Source: JAIBJN01 sp963784175 (GTDB taxonomy: Bacteria > Actinomycetota > Thermoleophilia > Gaiellales > Gaiellaceae). Taken from it: a stretch of DNA of 64,000 nucleotides. Within the stretch, counting starts at the first letter, position 1. Every line of letters begins with the position of its first letter. The stretch lies in contig CAWAQJ010000001.1 in assembly GCA_963784175.1 (NCBI GenBank), positions 3,269 through 67,268 on the forward strand, written 5' to 3'. Positions 22,242 to 31,046 of the stretch are shown piece by piece. A program made the position numbers and the translations under genes. The notes under the pieces were generated by a model that was given only the letters and a program-made list of their open reading frames with translations, ran no database searches and was not told the DNA's origin.

Positions 22242-23392
22242 GCCGCCACGGGCTCGGCGTGGGCCTCGTGCGCCGCAGCCACGGCGACGCCGCGCTCCAC
22301 GTCCGCGCCGGCTTCGACGAGCGCGCGCTCGAGCGCTGCCAGCGCAGCGGTCACGTCGTTGACGTCGACGTAGCCGATGTGCCCGAAGCGGACGATCTTG
22401 CCGCGCATCTGCCCCTGGCCGCCGATGATCGTGACGCCCGACTCCTCCCGCATCGACGCGACGATGGCCTGCCCGTCGATGTCGGAGGGCATCCGGATCG
22501 CCGTCACGACGGCGGAGGTGTCGTCGTCGGGCGAGAAGAGGTCGAGCCCCATCGCCTTCACGCCCGCGCGCGCGGCGCGCCCCAGGCGGAGGTGCCGCTC
22601 GTGCGCAGCCTCGAGCCCGTCCTCCAGGATCATCTCGAGCGCGACGTCGAGCCCGCGGACGAGCGAGATGGCCGTCGAGAACGGGGTCTCCCCCTTCGCC
22701 TGCGTCGTGACGGCCCGGCGCCAGTCCATGTAGTAGCGCGGGCTCGCGGCGGTCTCGGTCGCCTCGAGCGCCGCCGGCGAGATGGCAGCGAATGCGAGGC
22801 CCGCCGGGCACATGAGCGCCTTGTGCGAGCTCGTCAGCACGACGTCGAGGCCCCAGTCGTCGGTCTCGAGCGGAACGGCGGCGAGGCTCGAGATCGCATC
22901 GACGGCGACGAGCGCGCCGGAACCTGCAATTCGTGCGGCCGTAGCCTGCACGTCGGCCACGCCTCCCGTCGACGTGTCCGAGTGGGTCAGGTAGACGACC
23001 TTGGCGCCGCCGATCTCCTCCAGGCGGGCGCCGACCTCGTCGGCATTCGGCGTCTCCCCCCACTCGTAGCGCACGTGGTCGACGTCGAGCCCGTAGCCCT
23101 GCGCGATCTCGGCCCAGCGCTCGCCGAAGTACCCGTGCGAGACGACAAGGACGCGATCGCCCGGCGAGCAGAGATTGGCCACAGCGGATTCCATCGCGGC
23201 CGTTCCGGCCGACGTGAAGAGAAGCACGTCGTTCTCCGTCCGGTACACCTCGGCGAGCCTGCCGAGCACGCGCTCGAACGCCGCGCGGAAGTCGGCGGAG
23301 CGGTGATGGATCATCGGCAGCGCCGTTGCGGCGAGAACTTCCGGCGGCACGGGCGTCGGGCCTGGTGTGACGAGGTAGCGCTTCGCAGGCAT
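22238..23392 (-). CDS. Class V aminotransferase (serine-pyruvate / alanine-glyoxylate type)
   Basis: PLP enzyme of 384 residues starting at ATG 23392 (MPAKRYLVTPGPTPVPPEVL). The opening, LLFTSAGTAAMESAVANL, VDAISSLAAVPLE and the PLP lysine in TSSHKALMCPAGLAFA fit the class V purine-catabolism or glyoxylate group. Since it is translationally coupled to serA, it may supply the phosphoserine aminotransferase step, or work in serine-glyoxylate exchange. It heads the operon that runs down to 18131. The exact substrate is inference. Confidence 0.88.
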   Translation of the reverse strand: MPAKRYLVTPGPTPVPPEVLAATALPMIHHRSADFRAAFERVLGRLAEVYRTENDVLLFTSAGTAAMESAVANLCSPGDRVLVVSHGYFGERWAEIAQGYGLDVDHVRYEWGETPNADEVGARLEEIGGAKVVYLTHSDTSTGGVADVQATAARIAGSGALVAVDAISSLAAVPLETDDWGLDVVLTSSHKALMCPAGLAFAAISPAALEATETAASPRYYMDWRRAVTTQAKGETPFSTAISLVRGLDVALEMILEDGLEAAHERHLRLGRAARAGVKAMGLDLFSPDDDTSAVVTAIRMPSDIDGQAIVASMREESGVTIIGGQGQMRGKIVRFGHIGYVDVNDVTAALAALERALVEAGADVERGVAVAAAHEAHAEPVAA

Positions 23393-23615
23393 CGACCCGA
23401 GGTTAACTGACGCGCTCGCGGACCTGTTGACAACGCCCCGCCTCGGGTCCAGACTCGTCGCGCACCGATTGGGGAGGTGGCATGCCGACGGAGGCGGCTC
23501 CGCGGCTCGGGTTCTTTGCAAGGCTGCGGCAACGGGCCTGCCGGCCGTGCTACGGGCGCGGCCTCCGTGACTCGCCAATCCGAGGTCTCCGTCGTTCGAC
23601 CCTAGGGAGGAATGG

Positions 23616-25202
23616 ATGAGACGTTTGCTGTGCTTGGTTCTGGTCGGCCTCGTCGCGGTAGGGACGTTGGCCGGCACGGCCGCTGCGAAGCGCGACCCCG
23701 GCCCACGGGACGCGCGGCAGAGGATGGATCTCCTTTACACGAACCCGAACAACGCGACCAACTCGGACCTCGCGTTCTGGGGTAAGCACGCGTTCATCGG
23801 CTACTACACCGGCGATGCCGGCAGCCCGGCCGGTACCCCGCCCCGCGGCGGCGTGCGGATCTTCGACATCGCGAATCCGGCCACTCCGTCGCTGGTCAAG
23901 GACATCCAGTGCGACGCCAACCAGAACGATCCGATCGTCTGGGACCGCAACGGGAACGGGATCGCCGACCTGCTGCTCATGGCAGTGGACCGGACGATGG
24001 CGAGCCCGGTGTGCGGAGCGCCACGAGTCGCGCACGGCGACCCGACCGGCTGGGAGGGGGTCCGGGTCTTCACGATGAGCGACAGCCCGGCGAACCCGTT
24101 CGCAACAGTGACGCAGGTGGCGGCGGTCTACACGGACTGCGGCGCCCACACGATCACGCTCTGGCCCGGAAAGGCCGAGGGGCCGAACGGCAAGCTCATC
24201 GTGTACGTCTCCTCGTATCCGCTCCGGCCCGGCCCGACGTGCGGCCCGGTCAACGGCCCGCCGGCGGGGAACGACCCGCTGCACTCGAAGATCTCGGTGA
24301 TCGAGGTGCCGCTGGCCGATCCTGCGGCCTCCTCCGTGATCGCCGAGCCGCCGATCAGCTATCCGGGCGATCCCGACAACCAGATCGACTGGTGTGAGCG
24401 GTCGGTCACGGGCCCGGGCGCTCCCTGTCCGATCCCGGGGCAGATCGAACAGGCAGCCCGTGCGTGCCACGACATCGTCGTGCACGTCGAGGAGAACATG
24501 GCCGGCGCCGCCTGCGCGGAGCAGGGTCAGGTGTGGAACATCGACGCGAACGGGATCCCCGACACCGCTCACCCCGTCTCGATCATCGACGACGAGTTCA
24601 GCTCGGGCGGCACCGGGAACATCCCCGGGGCGGTGGACTTCTTCCACTCGGTGATGTTCAACAACGACGGGACCGTCCTGAACACGGTCGACGAGTCCTT
24701 CGGAGTCGGCTGCCCGCCGATGACCCAGTGGGTGGCACGGCCCTGGCATCCCGCGGCGGTTCAGAAGACCGGCAAGATGTTCTTCTCCGACGCGGAGACC
24801 GGTGAGTTCTTCAGCGAGTTCCAGATCGGTGACGTGCGGCCTGATGCCGATCCACGCGCCTACTGCTCGGCGCACATGGGCATGGCTGTCATGGACATCG
24901 GGAAGGACCTGCTGGTGAACGCCTGGTACACGGGCGGTGTCGATGTCATCAACTTCACGAACCCCAAGAAGCTCAAGGAGATCGCGTGGTACGACATCGC
25001 AGGACCGGCCTGGGAAGGCTCGGACAACTGGTCCGCCTACCCCTACGTCGGGCCTGACATCAGAGGCAGAAACGGGATCGCGGTGTATGCATCGGACGGC
25101 GTGCACAACCCGCCGACCGGCCGCGGCTTCGTGGTCTTCAGGGCCAACGTGCCCGAGCCTCGGACGACGCGCGACCACCTCAACCCGCAAACGATGGACT
25201 AG
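23616..25202 (+). CDS. Secreted LVIVD-repeat-type protein, paralogue 1 of 3
   Basis: An exported protein of 528 residues starting at ATG 23616 behind AGGGAGG, with a signal peptide ending near AAAKRDP. Repeated propeller-like segments appear (GVRIFDIANPATPSLVKDI, VDVINFTNPKKLKEIAWYD), which resemble LVIVD repeats. Metal- or ligand-like conserved parts are DPIVWDRNGNGIADLL, CHDIVVHVEENMAGA, YCSAHMGMAVM and the end DHLNPQTMD. Two close relatives lie at 39687-41267 and 41555-43126. All have many conserved Cys and His residues. The function is unknown; a cell-surface propeller is likely. Confidence 0.85.
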   Translation: MRRLLCLVLVGLVAVGTLAGTAAAKRDPGPRDARQRMDLLYTNPNNATNSDLAFWGKHAFIGYYTGDAGSPAGTPPRGGVRIFDIANPATPSLVKDIQCDANQNDPIVWDRNGNGIADLLLMAVDRTMASPVCGAPRVAHGDPTGWEGVRVFTMSDSPANPFATVTQVAAVYTDCGAHTITLWPGKAEGPNGKLIVYVSSYPLRPGPTCGPVNGPPAGNDPLHSKISVIEVPLADPAASSVIAEPPISYPGDPDNQIDWCERSVTGPGAPCPIPGQIEQAARACHDIVVHVEENMAGAACAEQGQVWNIDANGIPDTAHPVSIIDDEFSSGGTGNIPGAVDFFHSVMFNNDGTVLNTVDESFGVGCPPMTQWVARPWHPAAVQKTGKMFFSDAETGEFFSEFQIGDVRPDADPRAYCSAHMGMAVMDIGKDLLVNAWYTGGVDVINFTNPKKLKEIAWYDIAGPAWEGSDNWSAYPYVGPDIRGRNGIAVYASDGVHNPPTGRGFVVFRANVPEPRTTRDHLNPQTMD

Positions 25203-25224
25203 GAAGCCGAACGCCTCAGGCGTG

Positions 25225-25255
25225 CGGAAGGGCGGCCCTCACGGCCGCCCTTCCG
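25225..25255 (+). terminator. Terminator of LVIVD paralogue 1
   Basis: A perfect 13-base stem (CGGAAGGGCGGCC with GGCCGCCCTTCCG) and 5-base loop are followed by TTCTT. The stem and its left flank match the terminator at 41503-41531 behind paralogue 3. Confidence 0.85.
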
Positions 25256-25277
25256 TTCTTCCGGGCATGCTGTCGGG

Positions 25278-26213
25278 GTGACGGACAAGGCCGAGCGGAC
25301 CGTCCGGCGGGGCGACCGACAGGTCCGCCTCTCGAGCGCCGAGCGCGTGCTCTTCCCGAAGGACGGGGTGACCAAGGGTGACCTCTGGGACTACTACGAG
25401 GCCGTCGCCCCAGTGCTCGTCCCCCACCTGCGCGGCCGGCCGTTCACGATGAAGCGTTTCCGCGAGGGCGCCGCCGCGCCGTCCTTCTTCCAGAAGAACG
25501 CGCCCAAGGGAATGCCGGACTGGATCCCGACCCGCCGTTTCCGCACCTTCCCGCGCGAGGGCGAGTCGCGGCTCGTCGACTTCCCCCTCGTGAACGACGA
25601 GCTCGCGCTCCTGTGGATGGTGCAGATGCACTGCATCGACATGAACGCCTGGTACTCGCGCGTCGACCGGCCGGAGCGGCCCGACTTCGTCCTCTTCGAC
25701 CTCGACCCGCCGGACGGCGGGTTCCGCCTCGGCGTGCGCGTGGCGCACCTCGTGCGGGGTGCCCTCGAGGAGCTGGGTCTGGAGAGCTACGTGAAGACCA
25801 GCGGCGCCGACGGCGTCCACGTCCTCGTTCCCATCACGCGACGCTCGACCTTCGACGACACGCGGGAGTTCGCCGACGGCGTCGCGACCCTCCTGGCCGA
25901 GCGGCACCCGGGCGTCGTCACGACGGAGTGGCGGAAGGCGAAGAGACGCGGCGTCTTCCTCGACGCGCGGCAGAACGGCTGGGGCAAGACGATCGCGAGC
26001 GTCTACTCGGTGCGGCCGAAGCCCGGCGCGCCCGTTTCCACCCCGCTTCGCTGGAAAGAGCTCACGGAGGACGTCTCTCCGCGCGATTTCGGCATCGCAG
26101 AGGCGCTCCGGCGGATCGAGCGCCACGGCGACCTCTTCCGGCCCGTGCTCGAGGAGCCGCAGGCGCTCGCCCCGGCGCGGCGGGCCCTCGCTCGCCTTCG
26201 CCGCTCGGCCTGA
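25278..26213 (+). CDS. Stand-alone LigD-type polymerase/primase domain protein
   Basis: An archaeo-eukaryotic primase-type polymerase of 311 residues, the PolDom part of bacterial NHEJ ligase D. The start is GTG 25278. The catalytic aspartates lie in FVLFDLDPPDG (Asp141, Asp143), followed by YVKTSGADGVHVLVPI and GKTIASVYSVRPKPGAPVSTPL. In the complex this domain fills DNA ends with ribonucleotides during double-strand break repair. No ligase, nuclease or Ku gene is next to it, so partners must be elsewhere. The family is firm. Confidence 0.92.
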   Translation: MTDKAERTVRRGDRQVRLSSAERVLFPKDGVTKGDLWDYYEAVAPVLVPHLRGRPFTMKRFREGAAAPSFFQKNAPKGMPDWIPTRRFRTFPREGESRLVDFPLVNDELALLWMVQMHCIDMNAWYSRVDRPERPDFVLFDLDPPDGGFRLGVRVAHLVRGALEELGLESYVKTSGADGVHVLVPITRRSTFDDTREFADGVATLLAERHPGVVTTEWRKAKRRGVFLDARQNGWGKTIASVYSVRPKPGAPVSTPLRWKELTEDVSPRDFGIAEALRRIERHGDLFRPVLEEPQALAPARRALARLRRSA

Positions 26214-26320
26214 CGTCTGGATAACCGCACTCCGACTGTGGAGCCCGCTCCATGGTGGGGGCGCGCTCCGGCAGGCAGCCTTGATCCATCGACTTCACGC
26301 CCACCGAAGGGAGGCAGACG

Positions 26321-26413
26321 ATGCTGCAGAGATTCTGGCTTTGGCTCTTCGCGCTCTATTCCGCCGCGGCGCTCCCGCTCCTCGCGTGGGCCCTGGCGAA
26401 CCTCGCCTCGTAG
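26321..26413 (+). CDS. Small single-pass membrane protein (30 residues)
   Basis: A short open frame starting at ATG 26321, seven bases after a clear GAAGGGAGG ribosome-binding site. The product is almost entirely one hydrophobic helix (FWLWLFALYSAAALPLLAWA) and stops at TAG 26411. No homologue can be named. It is a real candidate because of the start signals, the clean helix and its place before another membrane protein gene. It could be a regulatory microprotein. Confidence 0.55.
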   Translation: MLQRFWLWLFALYSAAALPLLAWALANLAS

Positions 26414-26488
26414 CACTCGACCGCCGTCCACGAGAGCCGACTTCGGCGCCTGGACGGCGGCCGCGCGGTCCGGGACGATGCCGTCCGC

Positions 26489-27109
26489 ATGCGCCGCTGG
26501 CTGCTCTGGCTGGACATCGCACTCAAGGCTGCGCTCATCGCCATCCTCCTCTTCGCCGTCCTGTTCCCCGACTCGCCCCAGTTCGAGGGCAAGGCGATGG
26601 GCGGGCGCGCGATCGCCTACCCGATCGCCGTCTTCATCGTCCCGGCGGCCTGGTGGCTGGTCTCACGACGGCGTCCCCTTCCGTACCCGTACACGCTCGA
26701 CATCCTCTGGACGCTGCCGTTCCTCATCGACACGGCCGGGAACGCGGCCGACCTCTACGACAGCGTCTCCTGGTGGGACGACCTCAACCACTTCGTCAAC
26801 TGGGGCATCCTCGTCCTCGCCTTCGGCCAGCTCCTGCTGCTTCTCCCGGTCGGCCGGCTCGAGACCGGCGCGCTCTGCGTCGGCTTCGGCGCGGTGACCG
26901 CGGTGCTCTGGGAGTTCGCCGAGTACATGACCTTCATCCGCGACTCGCCCGAGGAGGCGACGGCCTACACGGACACACTCGGTGACCTCGCCCTGGGGCT
27001 CAGCGGGTCGATCGTGGCGGCGGTCGTCACGGCCTGGTTCCTCTGGCCGCGGCGCGCGCGTCAGATGGAGCGCGTGAGCACGACCCTGTCCTCGCCGGGC
27101 CCGTCGTAA
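26489..27109 (+). CDS. Polytopic membrane protein (DUF2238/YjdF-like)
   Basis: A protein of 206 residues with about six hydrophobic segments. The conserved acidic/histidine motif WWDDLNHFVNWGIL, followed by LWEFAEYMT and YTDTLGDLALGLSGS, resembles the YjdF/DUF2238 family, in which such residues line the membrane core. The start is ATG 26489 and the C-terminus is basic. It overlaps by about 50 bases the convergent GNAT gene on the other strand. Its function is unknown. Confidence 0.75.
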   Translation: MRRWLLWLDIALKAALIAILLFAVLFPDSPQFEGKAMGGRAIAYPIAVFIVPAAWWLVSRRRPLPYPYTLDILWTLPFLIDTAGNAADLYDSVSWWDDLNHFVNWGILVLAFGQLLLLLPVGRLETGALCVGFGAVTAVLWEFAEYMTFIRDSPEEATAYTDTLGDLALGLSGSIVAAVVTAWFLWPRRARQMERVSTTLSSPGPS

Positions 27110-27516
27110 CCGGCCTGCGGCGCGCTCGGCTCGAAGCCGATCGCCTGGTGGAAGGCGAGCGACCCTGCGTTCGCGGGCGAGGTGACACACGAGACCGTGC
27201 GCCGACCGTGCGCCCGTGCGACCTCGAAGAACCTCTCGTAGAGCTCCCGGCCGAGGCCCGACCCGCGCTCGAGCGGGCTCACGCCGACGAAGTGCACGTA
27301 GGCGGCCTCGGGCTCGCTCTGGGAGACGAAGCCGATCAGGAAGCCGGCCAGCTCGCCGTTCCGCTCGGCCACGAAGGACGTGTCTCGGAAGTGGGCGAAG
27401 AAGAGCCGAGGGAGCATGTCGACCATGCGGCGCCGCCCTCCCCACCACTCGTCCAGCACCGCCGTCACGCGCGCATGATCGGACGGCTCGGCGTGGCGGA
27501 TGACCAGGTCGCTCAG
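27061..27516 (-). CDS. GNAT family N-acetyltransferase
   Basis: An acetyltransferase of about 150 residues. The acetyl-CoA loop is VGVSPLERGSGLGRELYERF, with the expected flanking strands (FVAERNGELAGFLIGFV) and the C-terminal NAGSLAFHQAIGFEPSA. No ATG, GTG or TTG lies near the natural beginning (SDLVIRHAEPSD). The only codon there is CTG at 27514-27516, which overlaps the upstream SnoaL-like stop as CTGA. The next ATG (27690) would overlap that gene deeply. The substrate is unknown. Confidence 0.8.
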   Translation of the reverse strand: MSDLVIRHAEPSDHARVTAVLDEWWGGRRRMVDMLPRLFFAHFRDTSFVAERNGELAGFLIGFVSQSEPEAAYVHFVGVSPLERGSGLGRELYERFFEVARAHGRRTVSCVTSPANAGSLAFHQAIGFEPSAPQAGYDGPGEDRVVLTRSI

Positions 27517-27883
27517 AGCCGCTCCATCCAGCGGGCGCGCCACTCGGGGGCGGGGGCCGGCTCCCGTCGGACCAGTACTCGACCGCGCGCGAGATCCGCC
27601 CGTCCGCGAGCTCGAAGAGCGAGACGGCGAAGAACCGCTGACCCTCCTGGTCCACCCGCACCTCGGAAACGACCGTGTCGCCGCCGTCAACGATCCTCAG
27701 AACCTCGATGTGCCAGCCCTCCGGGTACTCGCGTTGAACCGAGAGGTAGTTGTCCCGGCCGCGCATCCGCTCGCCCGTGTTCGGCCAGTCGACGACGACG
27801 TCCGCGTGGAGTTGCTGCTCGACGCCGTCCCAGTCACGCGCCTCCATCCGTTCCCAGAGCCTGCGGACGACGTCGGCGCTCAC
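27513..27883 (-). CDS. SnoaL-like (NTF2-fold) protein, one frame break near its end
   Basis: A protein of about 123 residues with the cone-shaped SnoaL/NTF2 fold: WERMEARDWDGVEQQLHADV, VVDWPNTGERMRGRDNYLSV and GQRFFAVSLFELADGRISRA. The start GTG 27883 overlaps the gatB stop (GTGA). The frame breaks in a run of Cs near 27550-27560. One missing base there restores an end EWRARWMERL with TGA at 27513-27515. Members range from isomerases to non-enzymatic binders, so no reaction is assigned. Confidence 0.75.
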
Positions 27884-29286
27884 ACGCTCAGCTTCTCGCG
27901 CAGGCGCTCGTTCACGACCCGCGCGTCCGCCTTGCCCTGCGTCTCCTTCATCACCTGCCCGACGAAGAAGCCGAGCAGACCCTCCTTGCCGCCGCGGTAG
28001 GCCTCGACCTGGCCCGGGTTCGCGGCGAGGATCGCGTCGATGACCGGGTCGAGCTCCGAGGCGTCGGCGACCACGGTCTCCTCGAGGTAGCGCTCGGCTG
28101 CGAAGTCGGAGTCGCCGCTGGCGGCGAGCGCGTCGAGAAAGGCCTGGCGCGGAATGCGCTCGCGAGCCTCGATGAGCTTCCCCAGCTCGTCGCCGTTCAC
28201 CGCCGTCGAGTCGACGCCGGCGGCAGCGAGCTGGTTCATGAGGACGTTCCCGACCGCGCGACGGTCGTCGCCGGGCACGCGCGCATACAGCTCGTCGCGC
28301 CCGCTCGTCACGAGGTCGTACGCGAGGTCGAGGCCGACCTCGGCCTCGAGCCGCCGGATCCGCGCGGCCGGCAGCTCGCCGATCTCCGCCCGCACGGCGT
28401 CGACCAGCTCGGCGGGCGGCTCGACTGCGACGAGGTCGGGCTCGGGGAAGTAGCGGTAGTCGTGCGCCTCCTCCTTCGAGCGCAGCGCTGCGATCGTGCC
28501 GGCCTGCGGGTCGAAGTGGAGCGTCTGCTGCACGACCTGGTCCCCGGCCTCGTAGGCGCCGATCTGGCGCTCGATCTCGGCCGTGATCCCGTCGGCGACG
28601 AACTTGAACGAGTTCATGTTCTTGAGCTCGGTCTTCGTGCGGTAGCCGGTCTCCCCGACCTCGCGGACGGAGACGTTGGCGTCGCAGCGGAGCGAGCCCT
28701 TCTCCATCTCCGCGTCGGAGATCCCGAGCTCGACGACCGTCTGGCGCAGGAGCTGCAGGAAGCGCCTGGCCTCCTCGCCCGAGCGCACGTCCGGCTGCGA
28801 CACGATCTCGACGAGCGGGGTGCCGCCGCGGTTGAAGTCGACGAGCGAGTACTCGGCCCCGTGGATGCGCCCGCCGGTGCCGCCGACGTGGATGGTCTTG
28901 GCCGCGTCCTCCTCCAGATGCGCGCGCACGATCCCGATCTCGCGGTCGCCGTCCGGCCCCGGGACGAGGAACCGGCCGCCGGAGGCCAGCGGGACGTCGT
29001 ACTGGGAGATCTGGTACCCCTTGGGCAGGTCGGGATAGAAGTAGTTCTTGCGGTGGAAGAGCGCGCGCGAGGCGATCTCGCAGTCGAGCGCGAGGCCCAG
29101 CTTGACCGTCCACTCGATCGCCTTGCGGTTCGGGACGGGCAGCGTGCCGGGGTGGGCCAGGCAGACCGGGCACGTGCGCGTGTTCGGCTCCTCGCCCCAG
29201 ACGTTCTCGCAGCGGCAGAACATCTTCGTCCGCGTCTTCAGCTGGACGTGGATCTCGAGCCCGATGACCGGTTCCCACTCAGGCAC
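27880..29286 (-). CDS. gatB: Asp/Glu-tRNA amidotransferase subunit B
   Basis: Subunit of GatCAB, which converts Asp-tRNA-Asn and Glu-tRNA-Gln to the amide forms using ammonia from GatA. It has 468 residues, the normal length. Motifs include GLEIHVQLKTRTKMFCRCEN (Cys zinc ligands), CPVCLAHPGTLPVPN, EEAHDYRYFPEPDL and the C-terminal YqeY-like tail GFFVGQVMKETQGKAD. The start overlaps the gatA stop by 8 bases. It implies that this organism makes Asn- or Gln-tRNA indirectly. Confidence 0.97.
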   Translation of the reverse strand: MPEWEPVIGLEIHVQLKTRTKMFCRCENVWGEEPNTRTCPVCLAHPGTLPVPNRKAIEWTVKLGLALDCEIASRALFHRKNYFYPDLPKGYQISQYDVPLASGGRFLVPGPDGDREIGIVRAHLEEDAAKTIHVGGTGGRIHGAEYSLVDFNRGGTPLVEIVSQPDVRSGEEARRFLQLLRQTVVELGISDAEMEKGSLRCDANVSVREVGETGYRTKTELKNMNSFKFVADGITAEIERQIGAYEAGDQVVQQTLHFDPQAGTIAALRSKEEAHDYRYFPEPDLVAVEPPAELVDAVRAEIGELPAARIRRLEAEVGLDLAYDLVTSGRDELYARVPGDDRRAVGNVLMNQLAAAGVDSTAVNGDELGKLIEARERIPRQAFLDALAASGDSDFAAERYLEETVVADASELDPVIDAILAANPGQVEAYRGGKEGLLGFFVGQVMKETQGKADARVVNERLREKLSV

Positions 29287-30685
29287 GGAGCCGCTCCGGG
29301 ACGTAGTCGAAGCCGAGGGCGCGCTCGAGCGCGTGGCCGGCGCGGAAGAGCGTGTTCTCCGAGAACTGCGGCCCGATCAGCTGGAGGCCGACGGGCAGGC
29401 CCTCCGAGAGCCCGCACGGGATCGAGAGGCCCGGGAGGCCGGCCATGTTCGCCGGGATCGTCAGGAGGTCGGAGAGGTACATCGCGAGCGGGTTCTCCGC
29501 CTTCTCGCCGATCCGGAACGCAACGGTGGGCGACGTCGGGCTGACGATCAGATCGAAGTGCTCGAAGACTGCGGCGTGCTCCTGCGCGATCACCGTGCGC
29601 ACCTTCTGGGCCTGGCCGTAGTAGGCGTCGTAGTACCCGGCCGAGAGCGCGTAGGTGCCGAGGAGGATGCGCCGCTTCGGCTCGGCCCCGAACCCCTCCC
29701 AGCGGGTGCGGGAGTAGAGCGCGGTCAGCTCGTCGGCGTCGGCGCGGTAGCCGTAGCGGACGCCGTCGTAGCGCGCGAGGTTCGAGCTGGCCTCGGCCGG
29801 GGCGACGAGGTAGTAGCAGGCAAGGCCGTAGTCGACGGAGCGCGGCAGGCTCGTCTCCTCCACCTCGGCGCCGAGCTCCTCCGCGAGGCGGATCGCGGCG
29901 TTGACGCTCTCCGACACGCCGGGGTCGATCCCCTCGGCCTCGTTCATCTCCTTGGGGACGCCGATGCGGAGGCCCTTCAGGTCCTCGTTGTCCGGGATGG
30001 CCACCGGCTCGGGCAGATCGACGGTCGTGGAGTCGGCCGGGTCGCGGCCCGCGATGAGCGCGTACAGGCGCGCGTTGTCGCGCACGGTCTTCGTCAGCGG
30101 GCCTACCTGGTCGAGGCTGGACGCGAAGGCGACGATCCCGTAGCGGGAGACCGTGCCGTAGGTCGGTCGCAGGCCGACGACGCCGCAGAGCGAGGCCGGC
30201 TGCTTGACGGAGCCGCCGGTGTCGGTGCCGAGCGCCCAGGGCGCCAGCCCGCCGGCGACCGCGGCCGCGGAGCCGCCGGACGACCCGCCCGGCACCCGCT
30301 CGGGATCCCACGGGTTCTTCGTCGGCCCGAAGGCGGAGTTCTCCGTGGACGAGCCCATCGCGAACTCGTCGAGATTCGTCTTGCCGATGATGGGCAGCCC
30401 GGCTTCCTTGCAGCGGGCGGCGACCGTCGAGTCGAACTGCGGCGTGTAGCCGACGAGGATCTTCGAACCGGCCGTCGTCGGGATGCCCTTGGTCGTGATG
30501 ACGTCCTTGTGCGCGATCGGGACGCCCTCGCCCCTCTCCCCGACGACGTGCAGGTAGGCGTGCAGCTCCGTATCGCGTGCCTCGATCGCCTCGAGGTAGG
30601 CGCCCGCCAGTTCGTCCCCGGAGACCTCGCCGCGCTCGAGCAGCCCGGACGCGTCCTCCGCGGTCAGTCGCAGGGTGTCGATCAC
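29279..30685 (-). CDS. gatA: Asp/Glu-tRNA amidotransferase subunit A
   Basis: The amidase subunit that frees ammonia from glutamine. It has 468 residues, normal. The Ser-cisSer-Lys triad region is seen in VPIAHKDVITTKG, VPGGSSGGSAAAVAGG and GTDTGGSVKQPASLCG. It sits between gatC (4 bases upstream) and gatB (overlapping), the common gatCAB order. The call is firm. Confidence 0.97.
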   Translation of the reverse strand: MIDTLRLTAEDASGLLERGEVSGDELAGAYLEAIEARDTELHAYLHVVGERGEGVPIAHKDVITTKGIPTTAGSKILVGYTPQFDSTVAARCKEAGLPIIGKTNLDEFAMGSSTENSAFGPTKNPWDPERVPGGSSGGSAAAVAGGLAPWALGTDTGGSVKQPASLCGVVGLRPTYGTVSRYGIVAFASSLDQVGPLTKTVRDNARLYALIAGRDPADSTTVDLPEPVAIPDNEDLKGLRIGVPKEMNEAEGIDPGVSESVNAAIRLAEELGAEVEETSLPRSVDYGLACYYLVAPAEASSNLARYDGVRYGYRADADELTALYSRTRWEGFGAEPKRRILLGTYALSAGYYDAYYGQAQKVRTVIAQEHAAVFEHFDLIVSPTSPTVAFRIGEKAENPLAMYLSDLLTIPANMAGLPGLSIPCGLSEGLPVGLQLIGPQFSENTLFRAGHALERALGFDYVPERLRA

Positions 30686-30689
30686 AGGC

Positions 30690-30977
30690 TCACCCGCCCA
30701 CCGCCGGCACGCGGAAGCTGCCCTCGTGGGCGTCGGGCGCGTTGGCCAGCGCCTCCTCCTGCGTCAGCGAGGGCGCCGGCTCGTCCTCGGCCCACTCGTT
30801 GACGAGGTCGAGCGGGTGCGTCATCGGCTCCACGTCGGACAAATCCAGCTCGGACACCTTCCCGACGGCCTCGAGGATCGCGCCGAGCTGCTCGCGCACG
30901 CCGTCGACCTCCCCCTCGGGGATCTCGAGCCGCGCGAGCGCGGCAACGTGCAGCACATCCTCCCGCCCAATCGCCAT
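30690..30977 (-). CDS. gatC: Asp/Glu-tRNA amidotransferase subunit C
   Basis: The small stabilising subunit of GatCAB, with 95 residues. It has the typical opening DVLHVAALARLEIPEGEVDG and the central motif LDLSDVEPMTHPLDLVNEW. It is first of gatC-gatA-gatB on the minus strand. A strong terminator separates it from the cold-shock gene upstream, so the gat operon probably has its own promoter in the short gap or relies on read-through. Confidence 0.95.
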   Translation of the reverse strand: MAIGREDVLHVAALARLEIPEGEVDGVREQLGAILEAVGKVSELDLSDVEPMTHPLDLVNEWAEDEPAPSLTQEEALANAPDAHEGSFRVPAVGG

Positions 30978-30997
30978 TTCGCCTCCAGTCTAGAAAT

Positions 30998-31026
30998 GCG
31001 ACGGGCCCCTCGCCGGGGCCCGTCGC
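30998..31026 (-). terminator. Terminator of the cold-shock gene
   Basis: A perfect 12-base stem (GCGACGGGCCCC with GGGGCCCGTCGC) with loop TCGCC-type lies 20 bases after the cold-shock stop and before gatC. The minus strand continues ATTTCTAG, a weak T tract. Confidence 0.8.
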
Positions 31027-31046
31027 CAAACTCGAACCTGTGCCGA

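Noticed and set aside
23550..25190. Long antisense frame over LVIVD paralogue 1 (and similar frames over 39639-41237 and 41579-43078)
   Set aside because: Mirror frames of conserved genes; the repeated similarity between them only reflects the sense paralogy.
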